A stretch of DNA of 64,000 bases from positions 7,271,525 through 7,335,524 of the forward strand of contig CAIIXF020000004.1 in assembly GCA_903813345.2 (NCBI GenBank), in the 5' to 3' direction. A program made the translations under genes and the position numbers. The notes beneath the pieces were generated by a model that saw only the letters and a program-made list of their open reading frames with translations, made no database searches and was not told where the DNA came from. Shown here piece after piece: positions 37,701 through 46,428 of the stretch. The first letter of the stretch is position 1; each line of letters starts with the position of its first letter. The stretch is from Owenia fusiformis (lineage: Eukaryota > Annelida > Polychaeta > Sabellida > Oweniidae).

Positions 37701-40700
37701 ATAACAATCGGCCAATAGAATCACTGCGCATAGGGTGACTTCTAAATATATATGAATATCAATTATGAATCAAAATCATATTTGTTCATAGACTTTAACT
37801 CTAGTTACTATGGTAACAAAGTCTGACTTGTAACATGGCCTACATCCCTCCAATTAGCTTGCAGACCCCGGTGACTATGAAAACTATCCAACTCTGAAAT
37901 TAACATGGCAATTCATATGTTATATCCTGGTTTCTTCGCTTACCAGTCATATTTTCTAATTAACTCCATTGAGTAAGAAAAGCCATTGTAACTATGGCAA
38001 CCTAGTCGAGTTCACCAATCTCATGACTTCCAACCTTGCTATAGCAAGTCTCACTCACCAGTTACATGACCCTTATCTGTCCAATGAGCATGCAGAGCTC
38101 TTATTACTATGGTGACCAGATCTTTGGGGGTAAATCCCTCAGTTCTAGCTGCCACATGCTGCAGATCAAGGGTATCTATACATGAGTCCCTGACCTGGTG
38201 ATCCTGTTCTAGAATTGCTTTTAGCACAGCAGCCCTTTCCTCCTGAAAAAAGAAAAACAGCTTCATTTGTATCATATGTACAAGTTCCATATTGAACAAC
38301 ATGTACTTGCACCTTCTTGAAATTAATGCAATTAATTCAGATGTATGTAAACTTCTTTTTCCAAGTTTTGATGATTACAAAAAAGAATGATTGTCAAAGT
38401 CAGTCTATTAAACCCAGGCCCGTAGCCAGGGGGGGTTGATGAGTTCGAGAGAACCCCCCTGGCCAAAATATCTTTCAAAATCATGCAGTTTTTCACCATT
38501 CTGAGCACTCTTTAAGGGATTTTAGCCATTTTTGGACCAAAATTGTCACAAGTAAACCCCCTGGAATTTTCAAAAAGTGACCCCCCCATTGGCAAATCCT
38601 GGCTACGACCCTGTAAACCCTTTATTACCTTATTAGGCTGTTTAATCTCCACGACTTTCTGAAAGAGGTGTGTCCCGCGTGATGACATCAAATTGCCATG
38701 GAGACTGCTTCTTGATCTTGCCGTGGCAATTAATGCTATCTTTGAATTACCAGTTATCTCAGACTTCAACAAATCTCTTAGAACTAAAAGTAGAGAGTTT
38801 TCAAGTTCATCAATAACGTTGGTTTTACATGATTTAAAGATTTGCGAACTATTTTTCTTTTATTTAATTAAATCAAAATCTCCCAACCAATCAAATTGCT
38901 TATTTATTGTTGAGATTATTTTGCACACACTTGAGAAAAAAAATCAGTGGGAAAAAGCTATTGTATAAAAACTTACTCTCTGAAACTCGTGTAAAATATG
39001 TGGCTTCTCCACCAACTTCTGCCTCTGGTCCAGATGGCGCTGCTGTCACATGGTCAAGATCGTCCAATAGGATTACAGATGGGGCCCCCCAAGATGCTTC
39101 ATTACTGACTTTCTCTAAGAGCTGCAGTAGTGTCTCTATACGTTTACCTAATGAAGGAGTGAATAAATTAATAGTACAATAACGTCATTTCGAAGGGCAC
39201 CATAGTGAAATATTGTACAAATAGTGACTGCCATTGAGGGAAATAGTGCAAAATATTTTCCTCAAGGGAATATCCTGTCCACTGACAAGTCAGTGGACAA
39301 GTCAGTGAACAAGTCAGTGGACAGGATATTCCCGAGAGGAAAATTTTTACACTATTTCCCGAAAATGTGGCAGTCACTATTTGTTTTATTATATACCTGA
39401 TATACTAGTACTCTGTAAACAAAAACAAAATGAGAAGTCTTTTCATTTCAATATCAAATGTTCACAGGTTCTTATTGGCATTTAAAGGCATTTTACCTTT
39501 CAACTCCTATAATCTCAGATTTGGGGGAGATAAAACGTACTAACTACTATTGACTGGTCACATGACCTAACTGGTGATTAGTACAATTCATCTTCCCTGA
39601 AAGCAGGGATTTAGGACTTTCCAGGGAATTAGTTCATCTATTCCATGTCATGTGACCATGAATAAGCCAATGAGCATCTAGAATACATTTGAGGTATATA
39701 ATAATTCACTCTATTGCCCGCAGAAATGACGTTATGAGTAGTATTACCACCGTTAATGCCCAGGGCTGAAATAGCAAGAAAATCTTACGCATTGAACGAT
39801 ATCTAATTTCCCGGGGAAAATCGCCGGGTGTTAATAGATTATTTGCCCTCCACTATGACGTAATATTTATAATCTAATATATTTCATATAATATTTGATG
39901 AGGCCTAAAAATATTTAGGTGGGGTGGAAACAGTGACGAAGGAGAGAATTGAGTTTAACTACAAGTATAACAAAAAAAATTTCCACTACAGTCAAAATTT
40001 GAATTCTGTTCCTAACCTTTCAAAGGTTTGCAGTTGACCATTTGCACATGTGCTAAACTTGGCCAGTTGGACAGTCTGCTACAAACAGCCTTGGCTAGTG
40101 ATGTTTTTCCACTTCCCTTGCTTCCAGTTATCAACAGGCAGCCATTTTGTATCCCATGATTCTCAGTAAAGATGTCTGCCACAACAGGCTGAGTGGCGAG
40201 GCAGGTCTGAATGTGTTCATAGGCAGAGGTTATGTAGCTTGAGAATCCACTGCAAGATCATAAAATCATATTCACTTGTGTATATTGACTAAAGGATAAA
40301 TACCATATCATTTCCCAAATATATAATCAGTTATAATATTGCTTCAAATATAAGTCTGAATGAGTCATAAGACCAGCATATACCCCATTTGTAGTACAAA
40401 CCCTTATTGTAGATACATATATGCTCATTGTAAACACATGCAAACCCTATTCATATTTGACATAATTGTTCTTACACCTAATTGTAGATAAATACATACC
40501 CTAATACTGTAGGTACACACTCTAATTGTACTCACATACCCTAAGTATACATATAAAGCCTACTATATCTAGTATTGGATCCAAGGCAGCTAGCTAACAT
40601 ACCCTCATTGTTAATACCCAAGTTATACCCTAAGTTACATAGCCTAATTATAAGTATGTTGACTGTTCTCACATACCCTAATTATACCTAATTGTTCTTA

Positions 40701-43700
40701 CATACCCTAATTGTTCTAACATACCCTAAACATACATGCATACCCAAATTGTTCTTACATACCCTAATTGTATATACATGCACTAATTGTACATACATAC
40801 CCTAAACATGCCCAAATTGTTCTTAAATACTCCAATTATACATACCCGAGGTGTTGATTAGAAATATCAGGTAGAGTGGAGTCAATTTCTTCCAGGTCTA
40901 CAAGTATTGGATCCAGGGCAGCTAGCTTCCTTTGTACTGTAATATTGCAGTCTTCAAGATCACTGGGATCAATGAGTGTGTACTCAAGATCCACTTGAGT
41001 AACATCTGAAGTTGAGTACTTTACAAGGAACTCACCTGGTTTATCTGGAACAATATCATACAGAGGCATTTACATAAAAAATGTCACCACCTGCCATTTG
41101 TTACAGATGCTGAACGCCAAACACCAACTGCTGAATTGCAAACACTGTCTACAAAAAAAAGTTGGAAAACAATATGTCACCACTCGTAGTTGTCACCACT
41201 CGTAGTGGTGACATAACAAAGGCATTTACACATGTCACACGACTTGTCACCACCTGGAAAGTGCAGCAATAGTCAATTCAATACTGAACATCTAGGTCAC
41301 AAAAATTGTGGATAAACAGACATTAGCTGTAGCCCATGTCTCTAAATTGAGCAGCTTGAAATATGGTAGTAACTTCTCCAGTACCGAAGCCACTTGAAAA
41401 TTTGACAATAGACTTGAACAAACTTTAAAATGAGAAAAATCTTGAAAGGAAGGGCAGCTTTTCAATAACCCCAGTCAGATTTTTGAATACAGTATGAGAA
41501 CTTTGCACTGACTTGAGGAAATAATCCTAACCCAGAGAGATTTCTACACTGCCTTAAGTGAACTAATAAATGTATGAACATAAATTACCTTTCTCTAGAT
41601 CTATACAAATGAAAGTATTCTGGTTCACCACCAGGGGGCTCTGATAGTTGGTGTAGTTTCTTAACCAAAACTTGAATGCTGTCTTCAACATCTCATCAGA
41701 AAAATAAGCAGGCTGCAAGAAAGAAAATGTTTCACTATTATACAATACCATAATCTGAATACACAATATAAAATTGCTGTACCATAATTAAAATAATAAA
41801 TACACTACACTACAGTTACTATATGATTAAATCAATACTCATAATGGGGGGATGTAGTAGCTTCAAATTGTTTTTAAATTCTTTAGCTAAGATTAGCATT
41901 GCGATTTTTAATTTTTGATACAATAATTCTAATGAAAAATTCATATTTATATTGAAAGTAAACAAAATGTAACTTTAGGTAATGACTCATTTTGGAATTA
42001 TTATCAACTCACCACTTTAAACAGTGGACTAAGCTGAAGAGACTTCAAGGTCACTGGGTCACGTGACACACTTTGCAGACGGAGCTTTGAACCTAGTGAC
42101 AGTGACATCTTTTGACGGAGTAAATTGTGAACCACCACATGTCCATTTTGTACTTTTAATTTACTGCATGATTTTATTTGACTTTCTTTATTATTGTTTA
42201 AAATGACAACCCGAACAATCTCTCTTTCTTCTACCGTTTCCATGTCAACACTAGAATCAGAATTAGGATCCTCCAATGTTTTGTCCGAAACTCCAGATTT
42301 ATTTTTCGCTTTTAATTTATCTACTTTTGTTTTCATAATTTCTTTGACCTCTGCCGGTGAGGCAAGTTTCTCTACAGAGGCAAAAAATGATTCATGGCAA
42401 GCATCAACATTTAAATCTTCAAGGTTAATGTAGACATTGCAAGGATGATGTACATACTGACACAATTGTGTATGTGTATTTGAATAACTCTCTTTGTCTG
42501 GCGTAAAATAACTGAGTTGTGATTTTGATTTGTATGTCGTATCACAACTGTCAAAAGTGGAATCATAATGGTTATCACAACTAAAGCATTTGCATGTGTC
42601 ACTTTCTTGAAGTCGCTGTACTCGAAACACTGTGTCAATTGTACAGTCAGAGCTTTCTAATAGCTCCAGTTCATAATCTGTATCATCATTTTCTCTTTCA
42701 TCGCAAACTTCCTCCTCGTTCTGCTTACCTACTATCAGACTGCTAGCCCAAGTAAATAATTTGTTAAAATAGGTGGTATTTTGTCTGTCATTAAATTTGT
42801 TTTCATTTTTCTTGTCATGGTAGTTATCAAACTCTGATTGGTTGGAAGTGTCTTGTATATCTGAGGTTGGAGCTCCTACCGCATTTCCATTTGCCATCTC
42901 TGCGATTTGATTTGCCTTCATTTGAGGTGTGCCAGAAGATGGAATTTGATTTCTTCTGTCTTTTGGGGTCACTATGACCTCAGTTAGTGTTTCTAGGAGA
43001 ACACAATCCCCTGGTGGCTCTATATTACCTGAAAAAGAAATGTATACACTTATTCTGTTCAAGTATAGTAAGGGGTGGCTAAATATAAAAACGATTTTTT
43101 TAATACAGTAAAACTTGTAACGTGGAACACATCTTGAAGTTAATAAATTCTGAGGTGGAAGTGTAAGTCACTTTTCTAAGTCCTGTGGTTTACTAATGTA
43201 ATATGAACTTCTGTAAGTGGAACACATCCCAAGTGAAGCACTATTTTTAGGTACAGAAGGTGTTTCGCTTACGAAGATTTCCCTACATCAAAATCTCTTT
43301 ACTCACCAATTTTGACAAAGATGCAAACTGACTTGTCCACCCATATAGGCAGAATCTGGCCTTGAGTTATAACTCTGACCTGGTCCAATAGGTGGCTCTG
43401 AATGTAAGCTTGGTGGATTTCCTAAAATTAGTCAGATTTGTCATTGCCAAATAGAATATGAACTTATTATCATATTATTATTGTAATTTGTATTATTAGC
43501 TGACAAGGCAGAACTTAATGGTTGATCGCTCTGGCTAAAGTGGTGTTCGAATCATCAAAGAATATAAAGGTTGGTACCAACATGACGGACTAACCGAGTG
43601 AGTTTAAAAGCAGGCAGGAACGCCTTAGCAGAGCACTCTCTTGTGTTTAATTAAAGTAAAGTTATTGTAATTTGTAGTCTTAGTTGACAAGTACATTAAA

Positions 43701-44530
43701 CAAGACATTGACATGACACATGAATATAACCTATTGAGATCATGAGGTTAATGCATGATATATTCCGTCATATGCTTAACTAATTTGTGAACTCGGGTTT
43801 GTGAGCATATCACAACTCCTACTCACCAATATTTCCCAGTCATCAACAGACAGTGGCTCCACATACACCTGGTGGCAGGACTTGACACTAGATATTGGTT
43901 CCACAATCACCTAATTTAAAACATTCATTATATTACTAAATACGATATTAACACACTCATTTAAATGTGAAACTTTATTTCAAATTTAACAATTGAGAGA
44001 CAAAATATTTGGGATACATGTAGCATATGCTTTTGAGAGAATCTGAAGATTTGAAGACAATTACATTATGTACATGTACATTAGTTTGTGAAAATATATA
44101 CATGTACAGGTATATGAATTGTATTCCAAAGTGGTTTAAACATTTTATGGAGCAGGCCCGTAGCCAGGATTTGCCAAGGGGGGTTCAGTTTTCAAAAATT
44201 TCCAGGGGGGGGTTCACATTTGACAATTTTGCCCCAAATATGGCTAAAATCACTTGAGAAGTGCTCAAAATGGTGAAAAACTGCATGATTTTGAAAGAAC
44301 TTTTGGCCAGGGGGGGGGGGGTTCGCCCGAACCCTGCGAACCCCCCCCCCTGGCTACGGGCCTGTGGAGCCTAAAGAAAAAGTTACTACCTTCTCGCCAC
44401 TGCAGATTCCCAGTTTGTTGGCAAACAATCCATTTAGGTGTATGACATCATTAGTTTGGTCATGCGATGTTCCAGATCCACTCACATATACAATTCTGTC
44501 CTTGCCATATTTCAATGAAAACACTTGAAT
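32445..44530 (-). CDS. PEX1: Peroxisomal biogenesis factor 1 (PEX1), AAA+ ATPase; 18 exons, first exon not found
   Basis: PEX1 forms a hetero-hexameric AAA+ ATPase with PEX6 on the peroxisome membrane and pulls ubiquitinated PEX5 receptor back to the cytosol (family knowledge). Exons in transcript order: 44390-44530, 43827-43910, 43307-43421, 42013-43028, 41589-41712, 40846-41044, 40017-40249, 38977-39147, 38629-38783, 38059-38242, 37481-37653, 36742-36876, 36216-36340, 35675-35757, 35260-35363, 34370-34771, 33853-34019, 32445-32514. All introns are GT-AG and every junction keeps phase; the total is 3,681 nt, 1,226 codons plus TAA. Animal PEX1 is about 1,280 residues, so about 45-50 N-terminal residues are missing: the first coding exon, which must end in phase 0, was not found. 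No disabling change was seen. Confidence 0.95.
32840..32957 (+). mobile_element. Short retroposon with 12-bp target duplication
   Basis: A 94-bp body ending in an A-rich tail (AATAAATATGAGTAAATAAA then A-runs) is flanked by AAACATATCTTT at 32840-32851 and 32946-32957. Direct repeats of this length plus a poly-A-like 3' end are the mark of target-primed reverse transcription. It may be a SINE or a 5'-truncated LINE. It lies in the last PEX1 intron, opposite to the gene. Confidence 0.65.
33416..33767. mobile_element. Mariner-type MITE in PEX1 last intron
   Basis: Ends are CAGTAAAACCTGTC and, inverted, ACAGGTTTTACTG; both are flanked by TA, the target duplication of Tc1/mariner/pogo elements. 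Internally it repeats GTGAGCACC/GTGAACACC words. A second element sits inside it. No transposase. Related decayed sequence may be present near 43115 (ACAGTAAAACTTGTAACG) and 36145 (TTCTTACTGTA). Confidence 0.75.
33497..33685. mobile_element. MITE nested inside another MITE
   Basis: Inverted ends ACTGTACTTCTACTTAATTTGG and its reverse complement, given here as arms of 22 bp at 33497-33518 and 33664-33685; outer bases are ACTGTACTTC. It interrupts the larger CAGTAAAACC element, so it inserted later. Flanking bases are A/T and a TA duplication is possible. It has no coding capacity. Confidence 0.7.
34797..35096. mobile_element. Palindromic MITE in PEX1 intron 16
   Basis: Most of the 300 bp is two arms of a long imperfect palindrome: the left end GGGGTTTCATTAGCAG pairs with CTGCTAATGAAACCCC at the right, and the inner AACAACAGGCGATTTTGTG / CAAAATCGCCTGTTG segments pair as well. 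The unpaired centre is around 34930-34965. Such fold-back MITEs are mobilised in trans. It lies between PEX1 exons 16 and 17. Confidence 0.75.
35260..37653 (-). CDS. PEX1: PEX1 exons 12-16: D2 AAA domain
   Basis: Exon 12 (37481-37653) starts the domain with [16 protein letters not shown], including the Gly pair hit by the common human disease allele region. Exon 13 has Walker A GPPGSGKT (about residue 885 of the joined model), exon 14 has the pore-proximal KYIGASE and Walker [11 protein letters not shown], exon 15 has the second region of homology start ([13 protein letters not shown]), and exon 16 has sensor 1 and arginine-finger region LAATSRPD...LLRPGRLDK. All catalytic motifs are intact, so this looks like the working ATPase ring. 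Confidence 0.95.
35527..35674 (-). repeat. Tandem partial copies of PEX1 exon 15 in the following intron
   Basis: The 3' part of exon 15 plus the first bases of its intron is repeated with a 76-bp period: CATCCAACTGAG begins at 35541, 35617 and, in the real exon, 35693. The two extra copies lack the exon's 5' half and acceptor, but each keeps a GTTAGT-type donor (35594-35601 for the inner copy). 76 is not a multiple of 3, so retention would shift the frame. Confidence 0.85.
38059..40249 (-). CDS. PEX1: PEX1 exons 8-11: D1 AAA domain
   Basis: Exon 8 (40017-40249) has the Walker A motif GSKGSGKTS, about residue 604 of the joined model. Exon 9 (38977-39147) has a Walker B-like SVILLDDLD in which the usual catalytic Glu is Asp, as expected for the inactive-type D1 of PEX1. 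Exon 10 (38629-38783) supplies sensor 1 ([10 protein letters not shown]). Exon 11 (38059-38242) is the helical lid ([18 protein letters not shown]). D1 mainly binds nucleotide for assembly; D2 does most hydrolysis (family knowledge). Confidence 0.93.
38415..38613. mobile_element. MITE with CAGGCCCGTAGCCAGG ends (copy 1)
   Basis: Terminal inverted repeats CAGGCCCGTAGCCAGG and, slightly diverged, CCTGGCTACGACCCTG; flanked by TAAACC on both sides (38409-38414 and 38614-38619). G- and C-runs sit inside each end. It is in the PEX1 intron between exons 10 and 11 and is inverted relative to the copy at 44153. Confidence 0.8.
39217..39384. mobile_element. Hairpin MITE in PEX1 intron 8
   Basis: Arms beginning ACAAATAGTGACTGCCA and ending with its reverse complement TGGCAGTCACTATTTGT fold over nearly the full length; the inner stem GGGAATATCCTG / CAGGATATTCCC is perfect. 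The loop holds three copies of AAGTCAGTGGAC. Non-coding. Confidence 0.75.
40380..40845. repeat. ATACCCTAATTGT tandem tract in PEX1 intron 7
   Basis: Repeated ACATACCCTAATTGTTCT and related words with variable spacing fill the intron. At 40571-40595 sits a 25-bp piece that matches 40903-40927 inside exon 7 at 24 of 25 positions, so part of the exon was copied into the array. Confidence 0.75.
41075..41262. repeat. Dispersed repeat with small hairpins in PEX1 intron 6
   Basis: GTCACCAC words occur at both ends; the centre holds GTCACCACTCGTAGT followed by GTCACCACTCGTAGTGGTGAC-type hairpin (stem GTCACCAC/GTGGTGAC, loop TCGTA). Related in reverse complement to 23585-23665. Confidence 0.6.
42013..43028 (-). 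CDS. PEX1: PEX1 exon 5: large linker exon
   Basis: At 1,016 nt this is by far the largest exon. It starts with [19 protein letters not shown], the last strand of the N-terminal domain, then carries a low-complexity polar linker rich in Asn, Asp, Ser and Cys (expected to be disordered and poorly conserved), and ends with [20 protein letters not shown], which aligns to the second N-terminal barrel just ahead of the D1 ATPase. Fused large exons over the linker are common in PEX1 genes. No stop or frameshift. Confidence 0.9.
43307..44530 (-). CDS. PEX1: PEX1 exons 2-4: N-terminal (PEX-N) domain
   Basis: Exon 2 (44390-44530, 47 codons) reads [20 protein letters not shown] and ends GICSGEK, matching the end of the first PEX-N subdomain where a nuclear GxKLG-type segment is conserved (here [10 protein letters not shown]). 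Exon 3 (43827-43910) has [18 protein letters not shown], the best N-terminal match to PEX1. Exon 4 (43307-43421) has [20 protein letters not shown]. The domain is a double-psi-barrel adaptor related to those of p97/VCP and NSF. The lysine-rich start expected upstream of exon 2 is absent from the joined model because exon 1 is missing. Confidence 0.9.
43481..43695. mobile_element. Possible SINE between PEX1 exons 3 and 4
   Basis: TTATTGTAATTTGTA occurs at 43481 and again at 43663, followed by similar TTAG(C/T)TGACAAG words, so the ~170 bp between look like an insert with duplicated target. Inside is GTGGTGTTCGAATC (43541), which resembles a tRNA B box. No clear A box at the right distance, so the tRNA origin is uncertain. 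Confidence 0.4.
44153..44364. mobile_element. MITE with CAGGCCCGTAGCCAGG ends (copy 2)
   Basis: CAGGCCCGTAGCCAGG at the left and CCTGGCTACGGGCCTG at the right are perfect inverted repeats; TGGAG flanks both sides (44148-44152, 44365-44369). Inside are G-runs and a region similar to 38415-38613 in reverse. It inserted 25 bp from the donor site of PEX1 exon 2. Confidence 0.85.
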
Positions 44531-44991
44531 CTGAAGCACATAAATATGATCTATGATTGATCCATGGGCTTTTTCATGAAACCAAGAGCCCATGATATGT
44601 TTCTTATCCATGGTATGCATGTTGTATCTGCACGATCAAGTTTAGCGAGAGAGCATAAATATTGCATCCATAAATTCAACAGAGTACAAACAAGTCCATT
44701 TTCTAGATCTCAACTGTTTTAGTTTTATTTCAGTGAATGTAATTTTGATTTTCTGAGAACTATAGGCTCGGGAACAAGTTGCCTATGTAGATAAAGTCGG
44801 AGACATCAACAAACCTCAACCATCAAAAGTTGTCACAATGAGCTAAATTCTAAGTTTCGTGTCTCAAACTTTCCCAAGCGGTAGAAAAATAATTCCCGTT
44901 CACTTTAAGTAGCACAATAAATGAATCCAAAGCTTCGTAACTGCAAATGATGGATAAATTCCTACCAAATCGAACGAATGTTTTCATGAAT

Positions 44992-45135
44992 CGCCATGTT
45001 TGGAATCCAAGGAGGATTGACTCCCAGAATGCAACATCAGTTAACCTTATTTACTCGTTACAGGTTTCAAAATGGCGGAACGGAATTTCGAAAGCTGGCA
45101 CGTGTCCTGTTGCATTCTGGAAGCCAATCCTCCTT
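44992..45135. promoter_or_regulatory. Candidate bidirectional promoter with inverted ZNF143-like and YY1-like sites
   Basis: Arms 45009-45036 and 45108-45135 are inverted repeats matching at 26 of 28 positions. Each holds CCAGAATGCA, the core of the ZNF143/Staf promoter motif (CTCCCAGAATGCA in the left arm). AAAATGGCGGA on the plus strand (45069) and AACATGGCG on the minus strand (44992-45000) resemble YY1 sites, which sit at start sites of housekeeping genes. Position about 500 bp upstream of PEX1 exon 2 suits a PEX1 promoter. This is an inference from motif content. Confidence 0.45.
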
Positions 45136-45357
45136 GCGGTGTAATCGGGCTCCAAAATCACCTCAACATTTGAAGAGTCGACATTAACATGTGAATATCC
45201 ACTTCAAATTTTTAAGTTCCTATTTGTCATTATTGACACCTAATTGAAAGCCCATGTTGACACAAATTCCACTATATTTGGACTTACTAGGATGGAGAAA
45301 ATAGAGCACTGAATACACTGAGGTAAGAAATTTTAAAATGTGCGACAGCATGTACAT

Positions 45358-45563
45358 CAGTGGTCTCCCCAGCACTAAAGCAAGTGGGCGCAGCACCCAC
45401 CTGAGATTTTAAAAAGAGGCTTGCACCCACCTGAAGATCAATTTGCACCCACTTGAAAATGAGTAAAATTATGAAAAATTGGCATATTTTGACCAATTTA
45501 GGTGAGAATTTTGAAAATGAGAATTTTGCACCCACCTGAGAAAATATTCTGGGGAGATCACTG
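45358..45563. mobile_element. MITE with CAGTGGTCTCCCCAG ends
   Basis: Left end CAGTGGTCTCCCCAG and right end CTGGGGAGATCACTG are inverted repeats, flanked by TACAT on both sides (45353-45357, 45564-45568). GCACCCACCTGA recurs three times inside. It lies upstream of PEX1 exon 2. A plus-strand ORF reaching from it to 45858 has no family signature. Confidence 0.8.
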
Positions 45564-46428
45564 TACATGTATTTTTCATAGCTATAGTCTAATTCTTTAT
45601 GTTCCACTGTATTACATGGAAAATCTTGGCTTTCTCAGAAATATTGCATTCATTGATGAGAATAAACGTCGAGCTTGGGCAAAGCTAGTACTAGCTTATT
45701 GTATACAATCTTCCATGAACATGTCATTAATCATACATACCTTGTTTTTGTTCACCTGGTTTGCAAAAGAGTTTGGGAAACTTGCAAAGCAATTTTTGGA
45801 ACCTGAAAATTCAACCAATCCAATTTTGCAACTCATTTCTCTGTTTCAACAGTCGTGATTGATATCTACATATTTCTGACGTATTCTTGTTTGTGTCTAA
45901 TTTATCGCATCATCTCTAATAATCTAATCAACACGCTAGTAGCTAAATTAGAGTATGATTGTTTCGAAAGTTTCGTTTTTTTTCTGTCAAAGTTCATTTT
46001 TAACGACAATAGGACGACTAATTGATGGTATACGCTAAACGAAAAAGTAAAATCTTCTAATATAAACCCGGGAATTGGTCTACTTGCGGAATTATAATAC
46101 GCGCTTACAGTTAATGCCATGTTAATGACTTCGAAATTGGATTTGTCTATCCAACGTCATTTGAGGTTTGTTGACTAATGTGCTCCTAGTTTTTAGCTGT
46201 CCTGATTTCTGTAACTATTTTGGTCCTTTTCTGTTTTGCGAGTGCCATATCATAATGGAAATTAATTATATTCCGAGTCGAGAGTACAATGCTTTTAAGA
46301 ATGTGAGTACTTTTACTCACACGAAACCATCTGCAATTAATTGCGCTGGTGTTGCAAATAAATAGTATAAAAATTCACCTAAGGGGCTCTATCACAATGG
46401 CACCCGGCTCGCCACCAGCGAAAATATT

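Noticed and set aside
42194-42433. Plus-strand ORF within PEX1 exon 5
   Set aside because: Antisense shadow of a long coding exon.
44944-45000. Minus-strand ATG GCG ATT CAT... ending at GGTAGGAAT, considered as PEX1 exon 1
   Set aside because: Only 11 codons and phase 2 at the candidate donor, while exon 2 needs phase 0; no similarity to the PEX1 N-terminus.
45502-45858. 118-codon plus-strand ORF next to PEX1, considered as a divergent partner gene
   Set aside because: Its first third is MITE sequence and the rest matches no family I know; in particular nothing like RBM48, the vertebrate head-to-head neighbour of PEX1.
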